Shown here: positions 35,047 through 43,738 of the stretch, one piece after another | Numbering within the stretch: the first letter of the stretch is position 1 | How the letters are laid out: each line of letters begins with the position of its first letter | NCBI RefSeq assembly: GCF_015221875.1 | Contig: NZ_JACYGY010000002.1 | Span: 541,573-605,572 of the forward strand | DNA from: Dyadobacter subterraneus | GTDB taxonomy: Bacteria > Bacteroidota > Bacteroidia > Cytophagales > Spirosomataceae | Length of the DNA: 64,000 bases | Reading direction: 5' to 3' | Notes under the pieces: model-generated | Database searches by the model: none | The model's input: only the letters and a program-made list of their open reading frames with translations | Told to the model about the DNA's origin: nothing | Made by a program: the position numbers and the translations under genes

Positions 35047-36131
35047 AGAAGATACAGGAAAAACGGTGTTCCCAGCAGTGCAGTAAGTATCCCGATCGGA
35101 AGTTCTGCAGGTGCTACAATGGTTCTTGAAATTGTATCAGCCAACGTCAGCACTACCGCACCGCCAAGAGCCGATCCAATCAATAAATAACGATTATCAG
35201 GACCAAAAATACTTCGGATAATATGCGGAACGACGAGTCCAACAAAACCGATTGTTCCCGCAACGGCAACAGAAGAACCAACCGCCATTGTCGCCAATAT
35301 AATTATCGATCTTTTCAGCACTTTCATATTGACACCCAAATGAGCTGCCTGACTTTCTCCTAAAACCAACAAATTCAACGATTTAGCCAGATAAGGCATA
35401 AAAATGATACTGCAACCGACAAATGGTGCAACCGAGATAACGGTGGTCCAGTTAGCACCACCCAAACTCCCCAATGTCCAGAAAGTGATTGTTCTTAACT
35501 GTTCATCCGTTGCAATGTATGTCATCAAACCGGTAAGCGCAGCAGCAAAAGCGTTAATTGCAATGCCGCATAAAAGCATGGTTGTGACACCGCCTTCGCC
35601 TGTAATTTTCGAGAGCTGATATACCAGCATCGTCGTTAATGCCGCACCGATAAATGCTGCAAAAGACAACGTGTAAGCTCCGGCGTATTCATTAATTATG
35701 CCCAAAAATTTAATATTCAGCATGATCACGATCACCGCAAAAAGTGAGGCGCCGGAAGTAACACCGATCAGCGTGGCATCCGCTATCGGATTTCTGAATA
35801 AACCTTGTAAAGCTGCGCCCCCGATACCGAGACCGGCTCCAACCAATATTCCCAGACAAACTCTTGGCAAACGAATCACCCAGAAAACGATTTCTTTTTG
35901 CTCTTCCAGAATCGGCGTATCTGTTAATCCTGTTTTATAACAAATGATCCCAATGATTTCTGAAACTGAAATATGCAAAGCGCCTGTTCCAACAGAAAAA
36001 ATAATACAGGCAAGCAAAGCAATACTCAAAATCAGAATAACCCAACCAGGTGAAAGTGGCTGTTTCAGCGTTTCAGGCATCATTTTCTGATCCTCGCTTG
36101 TTGATTTTGCTATGATTTCTTCCTCTATCAT
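35019..36131 (-). CDS. hmuU: FecCD-type heme ABC permease
   Basis: A 370-residue polytopic permease of the FecCD/BtuC family with about ten helices. Landmarks are RLPRVCLGILVGAGLGIGGAALQGLFRNPIADATLIGVTSGAS (residues about 88-130) and GTIGFVGLVVPHIIRSIFGPDNRYLL. The N-terminal 30 residues are an extra cytoplasmic tail. Its coding region overlaps hmuV by 28 bp and shares one base with hmuT, indicating tight operon coupling. Confidence 0.93.
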   Translation of the reverse strand: MIEEEIIAKSTSEDQKMMPETLKQPLSPGWVILILSIALLACIIFSVGTGALHISVSEIIGIICYKTGLTDTPILEEQKEIVFWVIRLPRVCLGILVGAGLGIGGAALQGLFRNPIADATLIGVTSGASLFAVIVIMLNIKFLGIINEYAGAYTLSFAAFIGAALTTMLVYQLSKITGEGGVTTMLLCGIAINAFAAALTGLMTYIATDEQLRTITFWTLGSLGGANWTTVISVAPFVGCSIIFMPYLAKSLNLLVLGESQAAHLGVNMKVLKRSIIILATMAVGSSVAVAGTIGFVGLVVPHIIRSIFGPDNRYLLIGSALGGAVVLTLADTISRTIVAPAELPIGILTALLGTPFFLYLLWNQKRNRV

Positions 36132-36988
36132 TATTTCACTTTTTGAGCTAATTCAGCAGCTGCTTTTCCCAAACGTGGTCCAAATCCTGTCAAAAACTGA
36201 CCGTCCATCGATACAATTTTTCTGTTTTTACCAGCATTCGTATACGCAACGCCAGGCACTTTCAGAAGTCCGTCGATACCATCAACACTTTCCAGACCGC
36301 TTGAAAAAAGAACAAGCACGTCCGGATTTGCTGCTAAAAGTGATTCAGAAGTTAAGGGTTTAAAATCAGTAAAATCCGTTACGGCATTTTTGTGGCCGAT
36401 TAATCCGAACATTTTATCAAGAGAAGTATCTTTTCCCGAAACCATCAATGTTCCGGTTCCTCTTGCATATATAAAAAGTAATTTTTTCGGTGTTGTCGTT
36501 TTTGGAATTTTTGCCAGATCAGATTTCAACGATTTGATCATTTTTTCTGCCTGTGGTTTTGCGTTGAAATATGCACCCATTTCACGGATCAGATTTACCG
36601 TTCCTTCCTCAGAATATTCTTGTTTGAAAGACACAACTTTTTTGCCTGAACTATTCAGTTGTTTAAGCACATTTGCGGACATCATGCTTTTGTCACTTGT
36701 TATGATTACGTCAGGATTCAGGGCCAGAATTCCCTCAGAAGAAATATTTCTGTTGTGTCCGATTTTTGGCAATTTGTCAAGAGAAGCCGGATATGTACTT
36801 GTAATATCAACACCTACAATCTGAGATTCCAGACCTAATCCAACCAGAATTTCACTCAATGTTCCATTGGCTGACACGATACGTAAGGGTGCCGTTTTAC
36901 TAAAAGCAGGAATATAGGACAGACAAAAAATCACAACCAGAACAGAGAAAACTCTGCTTAAACTCGAAATACGCATTTTCTTATTCAT
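36131..36988 (-). CDS. hmuT: Periplasmic hemin-binding protein
   Basis: A 285-residue cluster-A solute-binding protein with a signal peptide (residues about 5-30, ending AFSKT). The fold starts LRIVSANGTLSEILVGLGLESQIVGVD. The tail GQFLTGFGPRLGKAAAEL is characteristic of HmuT-type hemin-binding proteins. It delivers heme to HmuUV. The start ATG at 36988 overlaps the stop of the upstream small gene by 8 bp; a second Met at codon 5 is equally possible. Confidence 0.92.
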   Translation of the reverse strand: MNKKMRISSLSRVFSVLVVIFCLSYIPAFSKTAPLRIVSANGTLSEILVGLGLESQIVGVDITSTYPASLDKLPKIGHNRNISSEGILALNPDVIITSDKSMMSANVLKQLNSSGKKVVSFKQEYSEEGTVNLIREMGAYFNAKPQAEKMIKSLKSDLAKIPKTTTPKKLLFIYARGTGTLMVSGKDTSLDKMFGLIGHKNAVTDFTDFKPLTSESLLAANPDVLVLFSSGLESVDGIDGLLKVPGVAYTNAGKNRKIVSMDGQFLTGFGPRLGKAAAELAQKVK

Positions 36989-37334
36989 TATTTTTATGAG
37001 AAAATATCCGGTCGATTTCCAGTGCCAGCAATGTTTCCTGAAAGAGATTTTTTATTTCTTCCACTTCTTCATCATTGAAAGACAACATGAAATTCGGTAT
37101 CGGTGAGGGTAAAAGATGATTTCTCCCGTGTGGCAAAGCAGTTTCCATGGTCTGAAACTGATGCTCGTCGTATAAAACAGAATGAAAACCGTTCAATCCG
37201 TCTTCCGAAAAAATGAAAAGCACGTTACCGAAAACAAAATTGTAATGATCACAACAGCTGCACTGCCCGATATATCCGTTTTTTGACTGACTTAAAATCC
37301 GTAATGACGAATAAGAATGCGAGGAGTCGTGCAT
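36981..37334 (-). CDS. Small cysteine-rich protein, first gene of heme operon
   Basis: A 117-residue protein of unknown function, cytoplasmic by prediction. It has a CSCCDHYNFVFGNVLFIFSEDG segment; the three cysteines in four residues suggest metal, Fe-S or heme binding. The C-terminal 50 residues are acidic and helical (SFNDEEVEEIKNLFQETL). I choose ATG 37334 over a TTG two codons upstream. It is translationally coupled to hmuT and preceded directly by the candidate iron/heme-regulated promoter. Similar uncharacterised proteins may exist in Bacteroidota (possibly DUF6686), but I cannot verify the name. Confidence 0.75.
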   Translation of the reverse strand: MHDSSHSYSSLRILSQSKNGYIGQCSCCDHYNFVFGNVLFIFSEDGLNGFHSVLYDEHQFQTMETALPHGRNHLLPSPIPNFMLSFNDEEVEEIKNLFQETLLALEIDRIFSHKNNE

Positions 37335-37407
37335 AACCAAGTTCGATAAAATGTCCTGAGATCGATTAAATTTTCCGGAATACTATGATGCTTTCATTTT
37401 ATACGGA

Positions 37408-37443
37408 CAAATATAGCGTTTTATTATTTAGACCAAGTATAAA
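37408..37443 (-). promoter_or_regulatory. Heme-operon promoter with overlapping inverted repeat
   Basis: On the minus strand TTG (37436-37434) and TATATTTG (37415-37408) are 18 nt apart, a full Bacteroidota promoter. The TTG is the centre of a near-palindrome, TTTAGAC-CAA-GTATAAA (37427-37443, one mismatch), suitable for a Fur-like repressor. The regulator's identity is an inference. Confidence 0.5.
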
Positions 37444-37586
37444 CAATAAATAAAAAATAGTTTTCTACATGCAGGGCTTACAAAAAAGTCCTTTAATATC
37501 GTAACTTGACTACCATCCGAATACCTGAAACTGGTGCAGTCGCCAAATTCTGTACCGTAGCCATTACTTCTTAACTACTCATTAAA

Positions 37587-38864
37587 TTGAAGAAGCTCTT
37601 TACTAACCTTACCTTTTGGGTTCTTACTGCTATCACAGCCGGCGCGCTACTGGGTCATTATGATCCTGAAACGGCTGTCAAAATGGATGTTTTGGGAAAA
37701 GGTTTTATTTCAATTGTCAAGATTTTTATCAATCCAATTATTTTCCTGACAATAACGCTGGGAATAATTGGTATGGGCGATTTGAAAAAAGTAGGAAAGG
37801 TTGGTGCAAAAGCGCTTCTATATTTTGAAATTGTGACAACGATGGCGCTGATTGTTGGTGTTCTGGTTGCCAATATTATTCGTCCCGGTGATGGCGTAGT
37901 CACCGCAAATCTTCAAAAAGGCGATATTTCTGTTTATGCCAATAAAGTCCATGATTTCAGCTGGCTGAAATTCTTTCTGGATAATGTCACTTTGCAGGTA
38001 CTTCTCGTTTCCCTGATTCTGGGTACGGTTTTGAGCAAATATTCAGGAAAAGATGTGGTTATCAAATGGCTGAGTTTTGCTTCCAAATATGTTTTCAAGG
38101 CACTTCATATTGTCATGATTTTTGCTCCGATCGGTGCTTTCGGAGGAATGGCTTTCACCATTGGAAAATATGGAATTCATACACTTTTACCATTGGCAAA
38201 ACTGATGGGAACGGTTTATATGACCATGGCGATATTTATTTTCGGTGTACTTGGGCTGATCCTGCGAACTTATAAAATCAGCATTCTGGCTTATTTGAAA
38301 TACATCCGTGAAGAACTTTTGATTGTTCTGGGAACATCGTCTTCCGAAGCGGCATTACCTTCTATTATGGAAAAACTGGAAAGAATGGGCTGCTCCAAAC
38401 CGGTGGTAGGTCTTGTTATTCCGGCGGGATATTCCTTCAATCTGGATGGAACTACGATCTATCTTTCCATGGCAACGATTTTTCTGGCGCAGGTTTTTAA
38501 TGTGCATCTGACAATCGGGCAGATACTTTCTGTAATTGGAATTTTGATGGTTACTTCAAAAGGAGCTGCCGGTGTTACCGGAAGCGGTTTTGTTGTACTG
38601 GCTTCAACGCTTACGGCAATAAAAGTGATTCCTTTGGAAGGTTTGGCACTTTTACTCGGTGTTGACAGATTTATGTCAGAAGCCCGCGCCATTACCAACA
38701 TCATCGGAAACGGGGTTGCAACCATCTGGCTCGCCAATAATGAAAAAGAATTTGACCGGGATAAAATGGTTTTGGCTTTTGCGAATGTACGGGAAACGGA
38801 AAGTATTATCACTGATAATCTGAGGGATGTGACGCAGCAGGAATCGACAAAGGGATTTGATTAA
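37587..38864 (+). CDS. Dicarboxylate/amino acid:cation symporter
   Basis: A 425-residue DAACS-family transporter (GltP/DctA fold). Conserved elements are SSSEAALPSIMEKL (serine-rich re-entrant loop), AGYSFNLDGTTIYLSMATIFLAQ, SKGAAGVTGSGFVVLASTL and DRFMSEARAITNIIGNGVATI. It imports C4-dicarboxylates or acidic amino acids with sodium or protons. The start is TTG at 37587 (TTG AAG AAG CTC); no ATG fits. It is transcribed away from the heme operon. Substrate choice is not readable. Confidence 0.9.
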   Translation: MKKLFTNLTFWVLTAITAGALLGHYDPETAVKMDVLGKGFISIVKIFINPIIFLTITLGIIGMGDLKKVGKVGAKALLYFEIVTTMALIVGVLVANIIRPGDGVVTANLQKGDISVYANKVHDFSWLKFFLDNVTLQVLLVSLILGTVLSKYSGKDVVIKWLSFASKYVFKALHIVMIFAPIGAFGGMAFTIGKYGIHTLLPLAKLMGTVYMTMAIFIFGVLGLILRTYKISILAYLKYIREELLIVLGTSSSEAALPSIMEKLERMGCSKPVVGLVIPAGYSFNLDGTTIYLSMATIFLAQVFNVHLTIGQILSVIGILMVTSKGAAGVTGSGFVVLASTLTAIKVIPLEGLALLLGVDRFMSEARAITNIIGNGVATIWLANNEKEFDRDKMVLAFANVRETESIITDNLRDVTQQESTKGFD

Positions 38865-38917
38865 GAGCGAGATGGCTTTCGTTTATTTTTTATATATTTG
38901 ATTTAAAGACAATTGTT

Positions 38918-39121
38918 ATGAATTATAGAAATTATATCGAATCCGACCATCGCATTATGCTGGGCAAACCGGTAATAAAAGGAACGCGTCTGACAGTTGA
39001 ATTAATTTTACGCAAACTGGGTGAAGGAGCTTCAACAACGGATTTATTGTTAATGTATCCTCATTTGACAAATGAAAGTTTACAGGCTGCTATGCTGTAT
39101 AAACAAGACCTTTCTAAATAA
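38918..39121 (+). CDS. DUF433 protein, orphan antitoxin-like
   Basis: A 67-residue DUF433 domain protein: RIMLGKPVIKGTRLTVELILRKLGEGAS followed by DLLLMYPHLTNESLQAAMLY, a winged-helix-like fold. In many genomes DUF433 genes are followed by a DUF5615 PIN-like toxin gene and act as antitoxins. Here no partner follows; the stop codon instead overlaps the 3' end of the convergent CHAT gene by 8 bp. It is either an orphan remnant or a stand-alone DNA-binding protein. Confidence 0.85.
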   Translation: MNYRNYIESDHRIMLGKPVIKGTRLTVELILRKLGEGASTTDLLLMYPHLTNESLQAAMLYKQDLSK

Positions 39122-41894
39122 GACTTGTTCTTTTACGCCGATGAACGTATCTAAAATTTCGTGATCGAAAAAGAAGAATTCCAACTATAATTAGTGCTGC
39201 AATTCCTCCCAAAATCAAATAAATTATCTCCTTCGAAAACCCTATTTCAACCGGTTCCGCATTTCCAACCAATACCATTCCCGCCCAGGAATAAGGCAAT
39301 TGATCACTTTTTGAAGCTGTTTTTAACCATTCAATTTGCGCTTGCTGTAAGGCCAGATCTAACGGAATTCCCTTTTCCATTTGATCATAAAATAATTCTG
39401 TCAGCTCGTAAATTGACTTATTTTCAACACTCCAAAGCGTTGTCAAAGTAGATGGAATTCCGATACCTGCAAATCCTCTGGCCAGACTAAAAACACCTTC
39501 CCCTTTTTGGTTTTTTCCAACTCCGGTTCGGCATGCCGATAAAATAAGTAATTGTGTTTTGGATAATGCTGACGATGAAAGTTCTGAAAGTGTCAGCGTT
39601 GAATCAGCAAAATATAAAGTAGGTTCAACTTCAGAACTGTCTGCACTTGCGTGTGTAAGTAATTGAATGATGCTGTGTGACGATAATTCTTTCATGAAAG
39701 CCCTGCGCGATGCGTCTTGACCGGTAAGACTTTTCGAAAAAAAGAAATGTTTATTAATTGCTTCCAAAGCAATTTCCGAGCCGGGCAAAGAAGCCTGATT
39801 AAGTTTTTTAGAAAACTGAACGGGAGCCATTCCGAGAAATGCATTTGTTGAGGATATTCCTTCTTCCGACCGTTTCATTTTCGCCAAAAAGCTGGCGGAA
39901 TAAGTATAACTAAAAGCGTATCGGTTAACCAGAAAATCAGGTTTTTCAGCTGAAAAACTTAAACTTTCAAAAGGCAGAAAATTACCGTCTGGTGAGATAA
40001 TCACACGATTTGATTTTATTTCAAAAGGTTTTAACAACAATTCATATAACTTGTTTGATACACTTAAATAATGATCAAACTGCTTATTTTGAATTTCTCT
40101 TCCGCCCAATAATTTCTGAAATTCTGAAACACACTTTTGATAATCAGCAAGTTTAATCTTTTTGAAATTCACTTTTTTGTTGGTGATACTGAGTCCGTAT
40201 ACCGCGCTGTCGCCAACGAAATAAGAAATTAAATTTTGTCCGTCAGGAATAACTTTTGCACGGACTTCTTTCAGTCCCGGTACGCGGTTATCGTATTTAT
40301 ATGAATAATATTGAGGATTCGCTTTTTCAAGCTGGCGAACAAATATTTGCTGTTCTTCCTGCGCATTATAAAGATCGTCCCGAAAGCGCAAATATTCTTT
40401 GGATCCCGGTTTGCTTTCACTTAACTGATCCTGCAAATCTGTAATTTTCACCCGGATTATTCTTTCCCGTTCCGCATCCTTTTCACTAAGCTGCTGATTT
40501 GCTCCCAGTTCATTTAATTGGTCATTCAACATAACTGCACGACTTTTTTCAAAAAAATAAAAAGCCGTTTCAGGATCTTTCAGCAAAAAACAGGTTTCAA
40601 TTGCATGCTCATACATTCCTTTTGTCCGGTTTCGCCAAAAGAGTTTTGACACATTACCGGTATGTTCCCAACGCATGAAATCAATCATGGTATCAGCCAG
40701 CATATAATTTTTTAACGCAATTTTCAGTTTTACAGGATCCGTTTTTGAGAATTGTCCATACGCCAGCCACGTATCTGCGTTATCCTGAACAATCGAAAGC
40801 AGATAATCTTTCTGCGCAGTAATTCGGATTGATTTCGCTTTCGGTACAGAAGTAATTCCCGGCAAATTTTCCGTAGGCAATAATTCTTTTAAGCCTTGTT
40901 GAAAATATTGAAATGACTTCAAATAATCCTTCTTCGATGCATAAGCGAGGCCCATTCTATCCAGCAAAACACCTTTACTGTAAGCACTTTTATCCAAATC
41001 CAGCGCTTTTTGGTAATATTTTAACGCCTGGTTATGATCGTTATTCTGGTAATAATAAAAACCGATCGCATTGATAAAATCAGACAGATTTCTATGTTCA
41101 CATTTCTCAGCGATTTTGTATGCGAGCAAATATTCAGCTAATTCTTCCTTTTTCTCATTTAGTGCCCTGTTAATATCACCAAGCAAACGATGTTGATTTG
41201 CTAAGGAATAACAGGCTTCCGGAAGATTTTGCATAATCTTAATTGCTTTTAAGACTTCTGTTTTTGCTTCCCCGTTCCGTTCCAGCTCTGACAATGCCTG
41301 CGCTTTTTGCTGTAAAATTTCAGCCAGTGTTTCAAAATCTTTAATTTCAGATGCAATTTCTTCCCCCAGATCAGCATACGAAAGTGCTTTTTGAAAATCA
41401 CCTTTTACGTAATAAGCATAAACCAGATACAAATATGCACTTGCTGTAAACGGTTTGGAATCCTTATCGTTTTTTCCAATTCTTACCGCTTCACTCAAAT
41501 ATTTTATCGCATTTTCAGTCAATTGGGAAGCGTTGTAATAAACGCCGATACGATAATTCGCTTTAACCAAATCTCTTTTTTTCAGCGACTTATTTGATTT
41601 TCCATACAATGGAATAACTTTTTTTGTGACCTTAATTGCTTCCTCGAAATTCCCGGCGAAACGATGTACCATACCCAATTGCAACAGCCCGCTGATGTAT
41701 GTTGAATCTGCAACCGGATAACATTTTTCCCAGTTTGCCAGCCATTTTTCAAGTTTGATCTGCTGGATACTGTCCGGATTTCCTGCTGTTATTTTAGACA
41801 GGTCCTCAAAAAAAATTTGGGAAGAGCGACATTGTGCTCTTCCCTCTATATTGAAAAATAAAATGACCAGAAAAAAAATGAGTTGCCTGAACAT
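39114..41894 (-). CDS. TPR-CHAT protease-like protein, exported and membrane-anchored
   Basis: A 926-residue protein from ATG 41894 (MFRQLIFFLV...GRAQC), which gives a clean signal peptide; an upstream start at 41930 would bury it. Residues about 55-440 contain TPR repeats (for example HNQALKYYQKALDLDKSAYSKG). A coiled region follows at about 460-520, and a CHAT (caspase HetF-associated with TPRs) domain at about 570-880 with catalytic H748 in LLTHASAD and C788 in LSACRTGVG. A transmembrane helix at about 890-911 precedes a basic tail, RSRNFRYVHRRKR. The predicted topology puts TPR and CHAT in the periplasm. It is the last gene of the sigma/anti-sigma/subtilase operon. Substrate unknown. Confidence 0.85.
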   Translation of the reverse strand: MFRQLIFFLVILFFNIEGRAQCRSSQIFFEDLSKITAGNPDSIQQIKLEKWLANWEKCYPVADSTYISGLLQLGMVHRFAGNFEEAIKVTKKVIPLYGKSNKSLKKRDLVKANYRIGVYYNASQLTENAIKYLSEAVRIGKNDKDSKPFTASAYLYLVYAYYVKGDFQKALSYADLGEEIASEIKDFETLAEILQQKAQALSELERNGEAKTEVLKAIKIMQNLPEACYSLANQHRLLGDINRALNEKKEELAEYLLAYKIAEKCEHRNLSDFINAIGFYYYQNNDHNQALKYYQKALDLDKSAYSKGVLLDRMGLAYASKKDYLKSFQYFQQGLKELLPTENLPGITSVPKAKSIRITAQKDYLLSIVQDNADTWLAYGQFSKTDPVKLKIALKNYMLADTMIDFMRWEHTGNVSKLFWRNRTKGMYEHAIETCFLLKDPETAFYFFEKSRAVMLNDQLNELGANQQLSEKDAERERIIRVKITDLQDQLSESKPGSKEYLRFRDDLYNAQEEQQIFVRQLEKANPQYYSYKYDNRVPGLKEVRAKVIPDGQNLISYFVGDSAVYGLSITNKKVNFKKIKLADYQKCVSEFQKLLGGREIQNKQFDHYLSVSNKLYELLLKPFEIKSNRVIISPDGNFLPFESLSFSAEKPDFLVNRYAFSYTYSASFLAKMKRSEEGISSTNAFLGMAPVQFSKKLNQASLPGSEIALEAINKHFFFSKSLTGQDASRRAFMKELSSHSIIQLLTHASADSSEVEPTLYFADSTLTLSELSSSALSKTQLLILSACRTGVGKNQKGEGVFSLARGFAGIGIPSTLTTLWSVENKSIYELTELFYDQMEKGIPLDLALQQAQIEWLKTASKSDQLPYSWAGMVLVGNAEPVEIGFSKEIIYLILGGIAALIIVGILLFRSRNFRYVHRRKRTSLI

Positions 41895-41926
41895 TGGTAT
41901 TGAAAAAAATATTGGATCACGAAGGG

Positions 41927-43714
41927 TCAAAATAATGGCCCATTATCCATTTTTAGAAGCGCTCCATTTTTTATTCGTCCCGACAATTCCAGCGTGCTTT
42001 CGGTGATTGCATCAATCACACTTTGTCTGGTTGCGGCATCCGACGGCTCAATAGGATTTGTTGTCAGATATTCTGCCAGTTTCCCAGAGAAATAGCTCAC
42101 AGCGAAAGAAGTTCCGTGCAAAGGTTTCCCGTCCGAAGGCGAAGGATAAGCACTGACTACGGCAGCATTAACAAATTCAGTAGAATAATTTCCATTGAAA
42201 TGATACCCTGAAAACCAGTCATACAGGTCTAAATCCAGGTTAAGATCTTTTTTGATACGCTCGTTCAGGTTGACTTTTGCATAAGACAAATCCCTGTTAT
42301 TAAGATCTTTTCTCTCAAATTTAATAAAAGGACTTACGTCGGTAACCGTGATAACGTTGTTGAAAATTTTACTGAAACAAGCTGGAAAAACGTTGACAGC
42401 ATCCACACCGGTGGCACTTGGCATTGTGTTGAAATCATCAAATACCAATTCCTGCCCTTCATTTCCGGCCGCCGCCACAACCCAGATTTTATTTTTTTCA
42501 AGCTGCTCAAATTTTTTCTTCAGCAATTCATATCCACCCGGATTTAAGCGTCCTTCAAAACTTGCATTGATGATCCGGATATTCATTCCTGCTTCTTTAC
42601 AAGCAAGCACATAATTCAGTGAACAAAGTAAATCGTAGATTGTGCCCCATCCTGCGCAGTTAAAAGCTTTGACCGGCAATACAGGTACATTTCCCTGTTG
42701 ATTGATAACCGCAGAAATTATAGAACCATGGCGACCTTCACTTCTCGTAGGATTTAAGGAAGTAACCCGGTTATCATCATAAGGATTATTCAGAATTTCA
42801 AGCTTTGTTCTTGTAGCCAGATTTGCGTAATCGGTGTTGGCTTTATATTCAGCATCAAAAACATTGTCAGAATCTTTGCAGGATCTCAGATAGGAAGTTA
42901 CAGCGCAATATCCCCAGGTATTTCCTCGTAAACGGTCATTCTGAGATTCAATTTTCTCTATTTTGGCTACATCAAATTTTCTAACGTTTGCATCAGAATT
43001 TAAATAGCTACCTATCAAACTCTTTGTTTCCTCTTCCAGTTTATACCAAAGTCCGGTGTCTATCACACTTACAATAACCGAATCATCATTGAGATATTCG
43101 AAAGACGGTGTGCCTAAAACGGCCGGAAAATCACTGGCCAAAGCCACAAAATCGGTGTCCGTAAAATCACGGATTGAGCCTGGATCCCCATTTGGTTTTC
43201 CACAAATAATGAGGTTTTCAACTTGCTGCTGAAAAAGAATTCCTGTATTCTCACTGACTTCGAATACGCCAAAGTCATAGTCGTCAAGCCATTCAATCAA
43301 AACAGTGTAAGATTCTACACCAAACTCTTCCTTCGGATTTGCACATTCACTAACCCGTATCACGCGCACGGGCAATTGAAGCGTATCTTTCAAACCAAAA
43401 GGTGTGAACGTAAGAACAACCCAGTTGTTTTCTCTAAGCAATCCCCGGCCTTCATATCCGGAAGCTGAAACAACCAGTATTTTTTGCTTTGGTGTAGCAT
43501 AAACAAAAAAGTCTTTGAAGTCAGGCGCTTTGGCAACGGGAAGATGCAGGCCCCATTGTTTTGCATTTTTTTCCAGGTCAACATTTTCCTGTGAACGCTT
43601 TGAAGGACTTCTACCGAAATCAAGGACCAGAGCATTAGGATTATCCTTTTCGTAATCACATTCCAGAAGATTCCGGTCAGCGTCAACGATTCTAAAAGAA
43701 GGCATAAATTTCAT
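41927..43714 (-). CDS. Subtilisin-like (S8) serine protease, no signal peptide
   Basis: A 595-residue protein. The S8 peptidase domain (about residues 205-560) has all catalytic residues: D219 (SVIDTGLW), H329 (GRHGS), oxyanion N418 (AAAGNEG) and S536 (LHGTSFAVS). The N-terminal 200 residues are not a recognised domain and contain beta-rich segments (KILVVSASGYEGRGLL, TLQLPVRVIRVSE). There is no signal peptide, so it seems cytoplasmic. A large insertion lies between Asp and His (about 110 residues). It is encoded 24 nt after the anti-sigma-like gene and 32 nt before the CHAT gene, pointing to a joint role in a protease-based signalling unit. Confidence 0.85.
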   Translation of the reverse strand: MKFMPSFRIVDADRNLLECDYEKDNPNALVLDFGRSPSKRSQENVDLEKNAKQWGLHLPVAKAPDFKDFFVYATPKQKILVVSASGYEGRGLLRENNWVVLTFTPFGLKDTLQLPVRVIRVSECANPKEEFGVESYTVLIEWLDDYDFGVFEVSENTGILFQQQVENLIICGKPNGDPGSIRDFTDTDFVALASDFPAVLGTPSFEYLNDDSVIVSVIDTGLWYKLEEETKSLIGSYLNSDANVRKFDVAKIEKIESQNDRLRGNTWGYCAVTSYLRSCKDSDNVFDAEYKANTDYANLATRTKLEILNNPYDDNRVTSLNPTRSEGRHGSIISAVINQQGNVPVLPVKAFNCAGWGTIYDLLCSLNYVLACKEAGMNIRIINASFEGRLNPGGYELLKKKFEQLEKNKIWVVAAAGNEGQELVFDDFNTMPSATGVDAVNVFPACFSKIFNNVITVTDVSPFIKFERKDLNNRDLSYAKVNLNERIKKDLNLDLDLYDWFSGYHFNGNYSTEFVNAAVVSAYPSPSDGKPLHGTSFAVSYFSGKLAEYLTTNPIEPSDAATRQSVIDAITESTLELSGRIKNGALLKMDNGPLF

Positions 43715-43738
43715 ATTGCAGATGTAAGTACAAACTAT

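Noticed and set aside
41391..41597. Small open frames opposite the CHAT gene
   Set aside because: Shadows of the TPR region; the translations are biased and match nothing recognisable.
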